Shown: positions 15,869 to 24,722, counted from the stretch's first letter. The stretch is 43,756 nt of DNA from Flavimaricola sp. (GCA_029255105.1 JAQWWH010000095.1:1-43756), one strand, 5' to 3'. Numbers and translations: made by a program. Notes: generated from the sequence alone by a model not told the origin.

Positions 15869-15889
15869 GCGCACCCCTATCGGGGGCGC
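15869..15889 (-). terminator. GC-rich hairpin after the dehydratase gene
   Basis: GCGC, bulged A, CCCC, loop TATC, then GGGG and GCGC. It lies about 40 bp past the leftward stop of the keto-deoxy-arabonate dehydratase gene. There is no U-run, so a role in termination or 3'-end protection is only suggested. Confidence 0.4.
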
Positions 15890-15928
15890 GCCCACCGCGC
15901 ATGATCGGACCGGATCACCTCAAACGGG

Positions 15929-16846
15929 TCACTTGCCCCAACGCAGGGCGATGACGTCCAGATCGCGGGCAAGGCTCAGAAGGCGATCCTTGGTCCGCGC
16001 TGAAAGTGGCACAAGCGGATGACGCACGCGGTCACTCTTGATGACGCCGCCTTCCATCATCACCGTCTTACAGGCCCGGAGGCCGCATTGGCGGTTTTCG
16101 TGGTTGATGAGGGGCAAGCATGTCTGCCAATGCTCCAATGCCCGCTCTACATTGCCTGCGCGATATTCTTTGACAATGGGCCGGATCTTTTCAGGAAACA
16201 TCGCAGAGGTCATGGTCCCGGTCGCACCTGCATCAAGGTCGGCAAGAAGCGTCACAGCTTCTTCCCCGTCGAAGGGGCCTAGAATGTGGTCCCCGGCGGC
16301 CTCGATCAAGGCGGCCAGTTTCTCTGCGGCAAATGGGCATTCGATCTTGAAATATGTCAGGTTTTCCAATTCCTGCGCCATGCGTGACAGCAGATCGACA
16401 CTCATCGTGACACCACTTAGCGGCGCGTCCTGAACCATGATGGGGATGGAAATTGCGTCGTTCACTGCGGCAAAATGCTCAAACACTCCCTTGGGAGAGG
16501 GCGCAATTCCGACGCCGTGGTAGGGCGGCATCATCATAACCATGGCCGCCCCAAGGCTCTGAGCCTCGACCGCCCGCGCGGTCGCAATGTCGGTCGAGAA
16601 ATGACTTGTCGTGACGATGACCGGCTTGCGGCCCGCGACGTGTTCAAGACACAGCTGGGTCAATCTGGCACGTTCCTCGTCGGACAGAAGAAACTGTTCC
16701 GAATAGTTCGCCAGCACGCAGATCGCATCGACACCCTGGTCGATCATGCAGTCCAGAACCCGGGTCATGCCCTCGTAGTCGACTGTACCGTCTTGGTGAA
16801 ACGGTGTGGGCGCAATCGGTGCGATCCCTGTCAAAGGTGTTGTCAT
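15929..16846 (-). CDS. 2-keto-3-deoxy-L-arabonate dehydratase (DHDPS/NAL family)
   Basis: 305 residues, a (beta/alpha)8 class I aldolase-fold enzyme. The Schiff-base lysine is Lys167 in LTYFKIECP. The usual GTTGE motif of DapA is replaced by VLANYSEQF (44-52), the form seen in L-2-keto-3-deoxyarabonate dehydratases of the Azospirillum/Herbaspirillum pathway. Also shared are GRKPVIVTTSHFST, MPPYHG, IPIMVQDAP, GPFDGEEAVTLLADLDAGATGTM and LPLINHENRQ. It would convert 2-keto-3-deoxyarabonate to alpha-ketoglutarate semialdehyde. It is on the same strand, 233 bp upstream of the arabinofuranosidase regulator, which ties the cluster to oxidative, non-phosphorylating arabinose catabolism. The arabinose dehydrogenase and arabonate dehydratase are not in the window. 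Confidence 0.88.
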   Translation of the reverse strand: MTTPLTGIAPIAPTPFHQDGTVDYEGMTRVLDCMIDQGVDAICVLANYSEQFLLSDEERARLTQLCLEHVAGRKPVIVTTSHFSTDIATARAVEAQSLGAAMVMMMPPYHGVGIAPSPKGVFEHFAAVNDAISIPIMVQDAPLSGVTMSVDLLSRMAQELENLTYFKIECPFAAEKLAALIEAAGDHILGPFDGEEAVTLLADLDAGATGTMTSAMFPEKIRPIVKEYRAGNVERALEHWQTCLPLINHENRQCGLRACKTVMMEGGVIKSDRVRHPLVPLSARTKDRLLSLARDLDVIALRWGK

Positions 16847-17172
16847 GGCAAGGGCCTGTCCTGTTCTTGAGTAAGCATTCCGTTCAATCTTGCATCAAGC
16901 AAGAGCACTGGCGCGACTATGTTGCGGAGGCTGTCGGTTCGTCAATGCATGCTCTTTGGGGTTTTGTAAGAGCAAGCGCACCTAAGGCAGGCCGGTTCTT
17001 GGCTGCCAAATCAAGCAATCGCCCTCTCCAAGTCGGTCAGCCAATCCTTTGCCACATACACTCCCCACACCGGACAAGGGCTATAGGAGGGGGCAGCGAG
17101 GCCAACGAGAGCGCCGACACCGCAGCGCCGGCTTTGGACCAGCCGGGGGCGATGTCAGTCAGGTCCTGCGTC
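16847..17172. other. Intergenic region upstream of the dehydratase gene
   Basis: 326 bp without a supported gene. It must contain the leftward promoter of the dehydratase gene. A short inverted repeat CTTGC-ATCAA-GCAAG lies at about 16889-16903, 42 nt upstream of the dehydratase start. It does not match the 19-bp operator found elsewhere in the cluster. Confidence 0.35.
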
Positions 17173-17856
17173 CTACTTTGCAGCGACAACAAAAGGACAT
17201 GTACCATAGAGCGACGGATCCTTGAGGGCGTCGACGGTAAAGCCGCCCAAATTCGCGAAGGTAATCGTCGCGAGGCTTCCATTGTGCTGATCCGTTGTCA
17301 GCGCCCGGCCGCCGTCTTTCTCGGCAATCGCGTCCGGGCGCGTGACGATATAGTCAAAGCGGTCCGACTTGTTGGCCGCGATGAATTTGGTGACCTCTGT
17401 ATTGTCCTTTAACATCGGGGTGTTGCCATTGAGAAAGGCCGCGACTGGTCCCAGCAGTTTCAAGAGCAGCGGCAGCGACCCATCGGGCTTTGGGGCAAAG
17501 ATGACGGACTGGAACAGAAACACCTTCAACGCAGGCTCGGCCACCAGCAAAGGCCAGAGGCGCCGGATGAAGGCGATCATCATTCCGGCCTCATAGGCCT
17601 TGCCCGAGGCGCCCCCGGCGCAGCAGATCACATAATCCGCGCCTTGCACGGTTTCCTTGAGGGCGGCCAAATCTTTGAAGTCACCCTTGATGACCGTAAG
17701 GTTGCCGTCTTCAACCGGCACCTTGCCTGGCGATCGGGCCAGGGCGCGGACCTTGTAACCTTTGGCCAGCGCATGCCGCACGACGTGGCGCCCGGTTGAT
17801 CCGGTGCTTCCGAAGACTGCGATCGTTTCTTGGGTGGTGGTGTCATCGTTTGTCAT
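17173..17856 (-). CDS. NAD(P)-binding atypical SDR-family protein
   Basis: 227 residues from the ATG at 17856; an upstream extension to 18006 overlaps the cytochrome gene and is rejected. The N-terminal Rossmann motif IAVFGSTGSTGRHVVRHAL and KVRALARSPGKV are typical of NAD(P)H-binding proteins related to NmrA and to atypical short-chain dehydrogenases. The segment GADYVICCAGGASGKAYEAG follows; a canonical catalytic YxxxK is not evident. It may be a reductase, a redox sensor or an assembly factor. It is last in the run IorA-like, IorB-like, 4-TM protein, cytochrome c, 49 bp after the cytochrome stop, so it may be co-transcribed. Confidence 0.8.
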   Translation of the reverse strand: MTNDDTTTQETIAVFGSTGSTGRHVVRHALAKGYKVRALARSPGKVPVEDGNLTVIKGDFKDLAALKETVQGADYVICCAGGASGKAYEAGMMIAFIRRLWPLLVAEPALKVFLFQSVIFAPKPDGSLPLLLKLLGPVAAFLNGNTPMLKDNTEVTKFIAANKSDRFDYIVTRPDAIAEKDGGRALTTDQHNGSLATITFANLGGFTVDALKDPSLYGTCPFVVAAK

Positions 17857-17905
17857 GGCGGCGCTACTGTTGGCCCTGGGCCTTGATGCTGAATGCGTAT
17901 GGCCG

Positions 17906-18529
17906 TCACTGGGGGCAGGGCATTCCTGCGGCGGTCCAGATGGCCATGTCTTCGAGATGGGATTGAAGGCTGCCCGGTGCAGGCGCGCGCCCGGCGCCGG
18001 GATCAAAGCTCCAGGTGATGAACCCGATCAGTTCTGCGTCGTGCAGTATGTGTTCAACAAGGCCAGCCGCGTCGCGCCCGCCGTTGCGGTCGGGGTCGCG
18101 CATTTGCTGGCAGATCTCAGCACTCGTCCGGCCCACCCATTGAAAGTCGACCGGGGCAAGTTGCCAGTCCATTCCGGTGTGTGGGGCGGCGTGTTCGACC
18201 CGGTTGGGCCGCGTCGATGTCTGGTGGCAGGTGCGACATGACCAGCCAGCGGCCCCGATCCGACTGTCGCCAGCGACGATGGCCATGCCGTGAGGACGGT
18301 CCGGTTGCGCCACCGTGCCCCACAGCGGAATCCCGTCCTCGCCCACATGACAGTTGAGGCAACGCGGATGGCTTGCGACGTCGTGGATACGGTCCCAGGC
18401 GGCCAGCGCATCCGACGCGTCTATCGACCCCGGTTCGGGCAAGGCGGATATATCAAGCGGCTGGCCCGTCTCGGCGGTTGCGGCAAAGGCCGTGCCGATC
18501 AGGACAAGTGGGAAGAGCGTTTTGTACAT
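17906..18529 (-). CDS. Periplasmic dihaem cytochrome c
   Basis: 207 residues from the ATG at 18529. A signal peptide (MYKTLFPLVLIGTAFAATA) is followed by two c-type haem motifs, CLNCH (57-61) and CRTCH (98-102). Met residues near each site could be distal ligands. A C-terminal region (IWTAAGMPCPQ) contains a further Cys. In isoquinoline- and aldehyde-oxidising molybdoenzymes of the membrane-associated type, such cytochromes accept electrons from the [2Fe-2S] subunit. The gene is 81 bp downstream of the 4-TM protein gene, in the same direction as the molybdoenzyme genes. That supports an electron-acceptor role here (inference). Confidence 0.85.
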   Translation of the reverse strand: MYKTLFPLVLIGTAFAATAETGQPLDISALPEPGSIDASDALAAWDRIHDVASHPRCLNCHVGEDGIPLWGTVAQPDRPHGMAIVAGDSRIGAAGWSCRTCHQTSTRPNRVEHAAPHTGMDWQLAPVDFQWVGRTSAEICQQMRDPDRNGGRDAAGLVEHILHDAELIGFITWSFDPGAGRAPAPGSLQSHLEDMAIWTAAGMPCPQ

Positions 18530-18610
18530 ACCGGGCCTCTCTTTGAGTTGCGGGTGCGGGGATCTTGTGCGGCGGTCTATGCGTCCTCGCGTGACCTGCC
18601 ACACAGGTGG

Positions 18611-19102
18611 TCAACTCTGAGTTTTCTTCAGCCGGTCCAGACCTTTAAGCGTTGCCAGCAGGGCAAAGACCGGCACACCGAAGGCGATCACCACCCGCAC
18701 AACATGAAGGCCAAGCCAGGTCGCCCGCACGCTCGACGCTTCGGCGGCTGTATAGCTGTCGTAGATCAGGAGGATGTTCTGCGGGATAAAGTAGGCGAGC
18801 GTGAAAACCGTGTTCGCCAGGTAAAGCCAGATCGCCCGCATCCAGAGTTTGCGCAGCGGGCGGTCCTGCCAATCCAGACGTGCCGACAGGACCAACCCGA
18901 CAAGGGTGATCATGTTGACCGGAATGATCGTGATCGCAAAATTCAGGAATTCGGCCCAGAAGTCTGCCCGCCAGACCAGCGGGTCTGTCCCAAGCCAGCG
19001 GATACCATATGACAGCAGGATCAGCAGCCCACCCCCTGCAAAGGCTGCGGAGGCGATGATCGCAATGGCGTTCACCGTCTTGCGATAGGTGTCGGATGTC
19101 AT
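18611..19102 (-). CDS. Four-helix integral membrane protein
   Basis: 163 residues, ATG at 19102 with GGAGG 8 nt upstream. Hydrophobic helices lie at about 12-34, 52-73, 90-113 and 128-151, with a basic cytoplasmic C-terminus (KGLDRLKKTQS). I do not recognise a named family. His133 and several Arg/Trp residues near membrane edges could bind a cofactor, but no haem motif is evident. It lies between the molybdoenzyme and cytochrome genes. It could be a membrane anchor or a quinone-reducing partner for the complex (inference). A 271-bp gap separates it from the molybdenum subunit gene. Confidence 0.75.
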   Translation of the reverse strand: MTSDTYRKTVNAIAIIASAAFAGGGLLILLSYGIRWLGTDPLVWRADFWAEFLNFAITIIPVNMITLVGLVLSARLDWQDRPLRKLWMRAIWLYLANTVFTLAYFIPQNILLIYDSYTAAEASSVRATWLGLHVVRVVIAFGVPVFALLATLKGLDRLKKTQS

Positions 19103-19373
19103 TGGGATGCCTCCGGGTTGCCCGCGCGGGGCAAACCTGCGTTGACGTGTGTCTGGGCTGATAATCGGAGGCTGGCCATGGTCAGTTCATCCTTTGGTTG
19201 GAGATTGGGCAGGTCTAGAGAATGCTCCGACCTAAGCCGGGGCCTTTGGTGTCAAACCCGTTGGCGGGTCAGTGTTGGAAACCGCGGAGGCCGGGTTCCC
19301 TGCATGGGCACTATGGAATCGTTGGCACCGATGGGCCGTTCAGCATCGCCATGCACCCGGATGCGATGGTGTT

Positions 19374-21641
19374 TCAGACAAAGGCAATGTGATCTCCCAG
19401 TGGCAGCGACCGGATACGTTCGCCGGTCAGGGCAAAGACGGCATTGGCGAGGGCCGGGGCCGCACAGGGCGTCCCGGGTTCACCAGCCCCCCGAATATGC
19501 GGCGCGTTCTCAAGGATGCGGGTCGTGACCGGCGGGGCCTGATACATCCGCATGGGCGGGTAGTCGTGAAAATTCGACTGCTCGACCATGCCGTCGGACA
19601 GGGTGATTTTCTCGCCGATGGCCGCGCTTAGACCATAGCTCACGCCAGAGATCAGCTGCGCGTCCAGATTGCGCGGATCAAGGGCCACGCCCACGTCGGC
19701 GGCGACCCATGCATGGGTAAGTCTGATGCCGCGCGGGGTTTGTTCGACCTCGACGATCTGGGCCGTCGGTGCGCCGAAGACCAGAGCAAAGGCCACGCCC
19801 CGGGCACGTCCTTCCGGCAGCGGAGTCCCCCAGTCGGCCATTTCGGCCACAGCCTCAAGCACCCGGCGGCTGGGATCGTCGGTGATCAAATCAAGCCGCA
19901 TTTCGACCGGGTCGCGCCCGGCGGCAACCGCAATCTCGTCCATCATGCATTCATGGAAGAAACTGTTTTGCGACGCACCCACCGACCGCCAGAAACCGAC
20001 CGGCAAAAGAGGGTCCGACCGGTAGGCCGTCACGCGGTAGTTCTCGATCCCGTAGGGTTGATCCCAAAGCGCCTGACTGATCGTGAAATCCGGGACAATG
20101 TCCGGGATCGAGGCAGGCGATCCACCGCGATCGTTGATGCCCTTCAGGATCGACGGACTTGCGGTCGACACATCTACTGCGACCGGCAGGCCGTTGTGTA
20201 CCGTCGCCTTGAAACGGCCGATGGCAGCCGGGCGGTATGGCCCGCGCGAGGTGTCATCCTCCCGGCTATAGGTCAGCAGGACGGGCGTGCCTTCCATCTG
20301 GATTGCCACCTTTACGGCGTTCTGGACAAAGTCCATTTCGCCGCGCCGCCCAAACCCGCCGCCCAGAAGGGTGGTGGTGATGGTGACCGCGTCTTCCTCG
20401 ATCCCCGCAGCCTTTGCCGCCTCGCGCCGCGCGACTGTGGGGCCTTGTGTGCCAGCCCAGATCTGCAGTCCGCCATTCTGGTACAGGGCAGCCGCGCTCA
20501 TCGGCTCCATCGTGGTGTGGGCGAGGTATGGGACGCGGTACTCGGCCTCGATGACCTCAGCCCCGCTTGTGGCGGCCCCGTTCAGGGCGGCCTCGACGTC
20601 GCGGTCATCGCGCTGGCGGCTGTTTGGCCGGTTGGTCGCAAAGGCCGCGGCAATGGCGGCAAAATGGCCCTCGGTATCGGCAGGATAGGTGGGTGGCGTC
20701 CAGTCATAGGTCACCGCGTCAAGCGCCTGCATGGCCGCCCAGGTTGTTGTCGCGACGGCCACAACGGCGGTTCCGATGTCCAACACGGCCTCAACACCCG
20801 GCAGGGCAAGTGCCTCCGTCGCGTCGAAACTGCGGATGGTGCCGATGGGATAGGGACTGCGTCGGATCACGCCAAAGCGCATCCCGGGCAGGCGGATATC
20901 GCTGGCATAGATCGCCCGACCGGTCGATTTGGCAACCACATCCAGGCGGTCCTGCGATTTTCCAAGGATGCGCCATTCGCTTTTGGGGCGCAGGGCAGGG
21001 GCATCCGCAAGCTCCACATCAGCGGCATCGGCGGCCAGTTCGGTATAGGGTAGTCGTGTCGCATCGGGCAGAACCACGGCGCCCGACTGCGTTTTGAGGT
21101 CTGCGACGGGCAGGCCCGTGCGGGTTGCGGCCACGGCCTTGAGCGTTTCGCGCGCGATGGCCCCGGCGCGGCGCATCTTTTCGTAAGCGTCATGGGTAGA
21201 GGTCGATCCGCCGGTGATCTGATAGGCAAGGAACACCGCCGGGATGTCCCGTTGTGCGCGGGCGAATTCAGCCAGCGCAGATTGATCGGTCGCGGGGAAG
21301 GGATAGCCCTCTTCCACCACGCCACCATTGAAGTAGGCCGAAGAGGGGGGGCCATGCTCCACCGCGATATCGGCAAGATCCACGTCAAGCTCTTCTGCCA
21401 CAAGGGAGGCGAGGGTGGTGTGGATGCCTTGGCCCATCTCGGCGCGCGGCGTGATGATGGTGATGCCATCGGCGGTGATCTTGACGTAGGGCGTCAAAGC
21501 CGCCTCACCCGGACCAAGCGCGGCGGTCAGCGGGTTTTCCAGGTTTGCGCGATAGCTGCGGACACCAAAGACAACCCCGCCCGCCACCGCGACCGAGCCG
21601 ATCAGAAACCCGCGCCGGGTATATGTGCCAAGCCTGCTCAT
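19374..21641 (-). CDS. Xanthine oxidase-family molybdenum subunit (IorB-like)
   Basis: 755 residues from the ATG at 21641. A twin-arginine leader (RRGFLIGSVAVAGGVVFG, Arg9-Arg10) indicates folded export to the periplasm or membrane. Molybdopterin-binding features are AEMGQGIHTTLASLVAEELDVDL, TTMEPMSAAALY, GGGFGRRGEMDFV and, near the C-terminus, GAGEPGTPCAAPALANAVFALTG with the catalytic Glu. This is the layout of isoquinoline 1-oxidoreductase beta subunits and membrane-bound aldehyde dehydrogenases, which lack the FAD subunit and pass electrons through [2Fe-2S] clusters to cytochrome c or quinone. The substrate is not readable. It pairs with the [2Fe-2S] gene 2 bp upstream. Confidence 0.9.
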   Translation of the reverse strand: MSRLGTYTRRGFLIGSVAVAGGVVFGVRSYRANLENPLTAALGPGEAALTPYVKITADGITIITPRAEMGQGIHTTLASLVAEELDVDLADIAVEHGPPSSAYFNGGVVEEGYPFPATDQSALAEFARAQRDIPAVFLAYQITGGSTSTHDAYEKMRRAGAIARETLKAVAATRTGLPVADLKTQSGAVVLPDATRLPYTELAADAADVELADAPALRPKSEWRILGKSQDRLDVVAKSTGRAIYASDIRLPGMRFGVIRRSPYPIGTIRSFDATEALALPGVEAVLDIGTAVVAVATTTWAAMQALDAVTYDWTPPTYPADTEGHFAAIAAAFATNRPNSRQRDDRDVEAALNGAATSGAEVIEAEYRVPYLAHTTMEPMSAAALYQNGGLQIWAGTQGPTVARREAAKAAGIEEDAVTITTTLLGGGFGRRGEMDFVQNAVKVAIQMEGTPVLLTYSREDDTSRGPYRPAAIGRFKATVHNGLPVAVDVSTASPSILKGINDRGGSPASIPDIVPDFTISQALWDQPYGIENYRVTAYRSDPLLPVGFWRSVGASQNSFFHECMMDEIAVAAGRDPVEMRLDLITDDPSRRVLEAVAEMADWGTPLPEGRARGVAFALVFGAPTAQIVEVEQTPRGIRLTHAWVAADVGVALDPRNLDAQLISGVSYGLSAAIGEKITLSDGMVEQSNFHDYPPMRMYQAPPVTTRILENAPHIRGAGEPGTPCAAPALANAVFALTGERIRSLPLGDHIAFV

Positions 21642-21643
21642 GA

Positions 21644-22102
21644 CTACGCCTCGCGCATCATGGAGGCGGCGGTGTGGATGGCCGCACGGATCCGGGGGTA
21701 GGTGGCGCAACGGCAAAGGTTTCCACTCATCACCTGGTCGATGTCCTCGTCCGTCGGTGTGGGGTTTAGGGACAACAGATCGACGGCCTGCATGATCTGG
21801 CCGGACTGGCAGTAGCCGCATTGCGCGACCTGATGTGCAATCCATGCCTGTTGCACCGGGTGCAGGGCGTCGGGGGCAGAAAGTCCCTCGATCGTGGTCA
21901 CGTCGCCCCAGGTATCGCCCAGGGCAACCTGACAGGACCGCACCGCCTGGCCGTCGATATGGACCGTGCAGGCGCCGCATTGCGCAATACCGCAGCCGTA
22001 TTTGACCCCCGTAATCCCAAGTCCGTCCCGCAACGCCCAAAGCAGTGGAGTGTCGTCGGGCAAGTCGAGGCTATGCAAGGTTCCGTTGACTGTGATGTCC
22101 AT
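21644..22102 (-). CDS. [2Fe-2S] subunit of molybdenum oxidoreductase (IorA-like)
   Basis: 152 residues from the ATG at 22102. The plant-type ferredoxin cluster ligands are Cys37, Cys42, Cys45 and Cys57 ([16 protein letters not shown], then SC). The helical C-terminal domain has the second cluster ([10 protein letters not shown] and [11 protein letters not shown]). This is the standard small subunit of xanthine-oxidase-family enzymes, relaying electrons from molybdopterin. It lacks its own Tat leader and probably travels with the large subunit. It is the first gene of the leftward operon and is divergent from an AraC-type regulator. Confidence 0.93.
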   Translation of the reverse strand: MDITVNGTLHSLDLPDDTPLLWALRDGLGITGVKYGCGIAQCGACTVHIDGQAVRSCQVALGDTWGDVTTIEGLSAPDALHPVQQAWIAHQVAQCGYCQSGQIMQAVDLLSLNPTPTDEDIDQVMSGNLCRCATYPRIRAAIHTAASMMREA

Positions 22103-22157
22103 GATCTGCTCCTGTTGTTGCCGGCAGAATGTGGGGCCTGAGCGGCCCAAGGCAACA

Positions 22158-22184
22158 TGCAGATGAGCCCATGTTCTTGCAGAT
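22158..22184. promoter_or_regulatory. Direct repeat in the divergent iorA-araC intergenic region
   Basis: TGCAGAT occurs at 22158-22164 and 22178-22184, a spacing of 20 bp or about two helical turns. AraC-family regulators typically bind such tandem half-sites. The position between the divergent AraC-type gene and the molybdoenzyme operon makes it a candidate binding site. Confidence 0.45.
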
Positions 22185-22262
22185 CGTCTCAGGGTGCTTG
22201 CGACGCGGCTAGTCGCAGGTCAAGGTGGCCCTACCTGGACAACCACGATCGGAGCTACGGCT

Positions 22263-23261
22263 TTGAGCAACGGCCCCCACGCCACGTTTTCGACGGCAGT
22301 TCTATTTGGTGCTATTTGCAGATTGCTGGATCTTGACCCGATTGAGGTTGTCGCCGAAGCGGGCTTGCCCGCCCGCATCGCGAGTGGCCATGGCGTCCTG
22401 ATCACCGAGGAAGAATTCTTTGCCCTTTGGGATACGATTGTGCGCCTGTCCCCACGGCCCGACTTTGCCACCTTTGTCGGGCGCGGTCTTGCGAACGGGG
22501 CGGCGTCGCCGGTGTTCTTTGCATTCTCATGTGCGCCCGATTTACAGACCGGGTTTGAACGGTTCGCCCGGTTCAAGCATGTCTTTGGTCCCTTGGGGAT
22601 GTCGGTCCGTACCGATGCCCGCGGGATGACCATCCGTCTGGTGCCGCTGCGCCCGGATGGGGATCTGCCGGCAAGCATTACGGCCCCCATACTGACGTTT
22701 CTTCACGAAAAGGCGCTGTCCTGCACGGCATCCCGTCTGATCCCCGATGCCGTACATATGCCCCCGTCCGATGCGGCCCGGGCCGAGTTGGCGGACGTGT
22801 TTGGGGTGTTGCCTTTGGAGGGGGAACCTTCGCTGGTCTATGCGGCAAAGGATGCCCGGCGCAGGTTGGTTTCTGAGAACGCCCCGTTGTGGGAGGCGTT
22901 TGAGGCGGACCTGTCTATCCTGGCCGCGAGATCGGGCAAATCTACCCCGATCAAGGACCGCGTCCGTGCCAGCCTGATCGAAGCCATTGGCGACGGCGAT
23001 CCATCGATTGCCTATGTCTGTGAAAGACTGTCCAAAAGTCGGAGCGGCCTGATGCGGGAATTGCAGGCGGCGGATGTCACCTTTCAGGGCATCCTGACCG
23101 AAACCCGGCGGACCATGGCCCTGCGCTACCTTCACAACAGCGACCTGCCGATCAAGCAGATTGCCAATCTGTTGGCCTACCAGGACACAAACGCCTTCCA
23201 TCGCGCCTTCAAGTCCTGGACGGGGGCGACCCCGACCAGTGTGAGGCAGGCCAAAGGGTGA
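22263..23261 (+). CDS. AraC-family transcriptional regulator
   Basis: 332 residues if translation starts at TTG 22263, which has GGAG at 22251-22254 eight bases upstream; a GTG at 22194 is in frame but has no properly spaced site. Residues about 1-200 are the OruR/ArgR-like ligand domain (ITEEEFFALWDTIVRLSPRPDF, ASPVFFAFSCAPDLQTGFERFARFKHVFGPL). The C-terminal 90 residues hold two helix-turn-helices ending DLPIKQIANLLAYQDTNAFHRAFKSWTGATPTSVR. It is divergent from the IorAB-like operon and is its likely activator. The inducer is probably the substrate of that enzyme (inference). Confidence 0.88.
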   Translation: MSNGPHATFSTAVLFGAICRLLDLDPIEVVAEAGLPARIASGHGVLITEEEFFALWDTIVRLSPRPDFATFVGRGLANGAASPVFFAFSCAPDLQTGFERFARFKHVFGPLGMSVRTDARGMTIRLVPLRPDGDLPASITAPILTFLHEKALSCTASRLIPDAVHMPPSDAARAELADVFGVLPLEGEPSLVYAAKDARRRLVSENAPLWEAFEADLSILAARSGKSTPIKDRVRASLIEAIGDGDPSIAYVCERLSKSRSGLMRELQAADVTFQGILTETRRTMALRYLHNSDLPIKQIANLLAYQDTNAFHRAFKSWTGATPTSVRQAKG

Positions 23262-23509
23262 CTTGGTGACCGAGCGTTTGGCACACTCAAACGCCGGCTG
23301 CCTGGGGTGAACAGTGTTGGCCGCGCGCAGGCAAGGGGCATAGGTTTATTTGGCCAGGCCAAAAAGCCGCCGTCAAGTCAGGAGCATGCCGGCCTTTTCG
23401 TCTCTGCGCTTGTGGATGGCCTGTGTGATCTGGCCTATTTGTTTAGGGCGATGCTGGCGCTTTGCGAGGCCACGTGGTGCACCGCCGTCCTTTTACGCCC
23501 AAGGCATCG

Positions 23510-23534
23510 GGGGCGGGGGCAAATCCCCCGCCCC
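23510..23534 (-). terminator. Strong hairpin after the ammonium transporter gene
   Basis: A perfect 10-bp stem GGGGCGGGGG/CCCCCGCCCC with loop CAAAT, 6 bp past the leftward stop of the transporter gene. Further downstream on that strand the sequence ends in AAAA rather than U residues, so termination may be Rho-assisted. Confidence 0.6.
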
Positions 23535-23540
23535 GTGCGA

Positions 23541-24722
23541 TCAGGACATGATGTCGTAGGCCCGTTCACCATGAACGGCGAGGTCGAGACCGGTCGCCTC
23601 GGCCTCGTCATCCACACGAAAGCGGACGAACAGTCCCACGACTTTTACCAGAACCACCGTGACCACGAGGGTAAACCCGCCGACGATGGCCAGACCGCCG
23701 AGTTGGGCCGCCCAAGTGCCATGCCCGAACACCGCGATCATGATGGTCCCAAAGATCCCGCCGACACCGTGGACGGCAAAGACATCAAGCGTATCGTCAA
23801 TTTGAAAGGTGTTGCGGACAAGGTTGACGGCCTCTTGGCACAGGATCCCTGCAACAGCACCAAGGATAAGCGCCTCGCCCGGTCCGATAAAGCCACTGGC
23901 GGGGGTCACGGTCGCAAGGCCTGCGATGGTACCAGTGACCAGACCGATAAGGGAGGGGGTACCGAACTTTATCCGCTCCCAAAGCGCCCAGCTTAGCGAT
24001 GCAGCCGCTGCCGAAATATGCGTCACGGTGATCGCCATGGCGGCACCACCGTCAGCGGCCAATTGCGACCCGCCGTTAAAGCCGAACCAGCCCACCCAAA
24101 GCATCGCCGCGCCGATCATGACAAGGCCGGGGCTGTGGGGCGGGGTGGTCTTGTTCTTGCGCGCACCCAGCATCACAGCGATCACGAGTGCGGCGATACC
24201 GGCGGTCTCATGGACAACGATACCGCCCGCAAAGTCGCGCACGCCAACCTCGCCAAACAGACCGCCATCGGCCAGAAAACCACCGCCCCAGATCCAATGC
24301 ACCACCGGGGCGTAGCACAGCAACATCCACAGTCCCGAGAACAGCAGGACAAAGCCAAAGCCGATCCGTTCCACATAGGCCCCCACGATCAAGGCGGGCG
24401 TGATGATCGCAAAGGTCATCTGGAAGGCGAAAAAGAGGATCTCGGGCAGGGTGCCGGATAGCGTCTCTGTGTCGACCCCGCTCAGCATGACCTTGTCGAG
24501 GCCGCCCCAGTAGCCGGAAGGTCCGCCGCCAAAAGCGATGGAGTATCCGGCAAACAGCCAAAGCAGGCTCATCAGGCAGGCAATGGCATAGCATTGCATG
24601 AAAACGCTAAGCACGTTGCGGGCCCGGACCAGTCCCCCGTAAAAAAGTGCCAATCCCGGCAAGGTCATAAACAGGACCAGTGCCGTCGCAACAATGATCC
24701 AAGCGGTGTCTGCAGCGTTCAT
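23541..24722 (-). CDS. amt: Ammonium transporter (Amt/MEP/Rh family)
   Basis: 393 residues from the ATG at 24722, which has GAGGG 5 nt upstream; the start at 24776 has none. Eleven transmembrane helices begin AADTAWIIVATALVLFMTLPGLALFYGGLVRARNVLS. The pore twin histidines are present: VRDFAGGIVVHETAG (Asp160/His168 equivalents) and FAVHGVGGIFG (His318 equivalent). The cytosolic C-terminal tail is short. The usual HIS/HIN sequence after the first His is HETAG here, an uncommon form. No glnK gene adjoins, unlike the typical glnK-amtB pair. It lies 310 bp downstream of an amidohydrolase gene on the same strand; recapture of ammonium released there is plausible. Confidence 0.92.
   Translation of the reverse strand: MNAADTAWIIVATALVLFMTLPGLALFYGGLVRARNVLSVFMQCYAIACLMSLLWLFAGYSIAFGGGPSGYWGGLDKVMLSGVDTETLSGTLPEILFFAFQMTFAIITPALIVGAYVERIGFGFVLLFSGLWMLLCYAPVVHWIWGGGFLADGGLFGEVGVRDFAGGIVVHETAGIAALVIAVMLGARKNKTTPPHSPGLVMIGAAMLWVGWFGFNGGSQLAADGGAAMAITVTHISAAAASLSWALWERIKFGTPSLIGLVTGTIAGLATVTPASGFIGPGEALILGAVAGILCQEAVNLVRNTFQIDDTLDVFAVHGVGGIFGTIMIAVFGHGTWAAQLGGLAIVGGFTLVVTVVLVKVVGLFVRFRVDDEAEATGLDLAVHGERAYDIMS

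Noticed and set aside
16889..16903. CTTGC-ATCAA-GCAAG upstream of the dehydratase gene as a fourth arabinose operator
   Set aside because: The arms do not match RTAYCNG and are only 5 bp, so it is not the same site.
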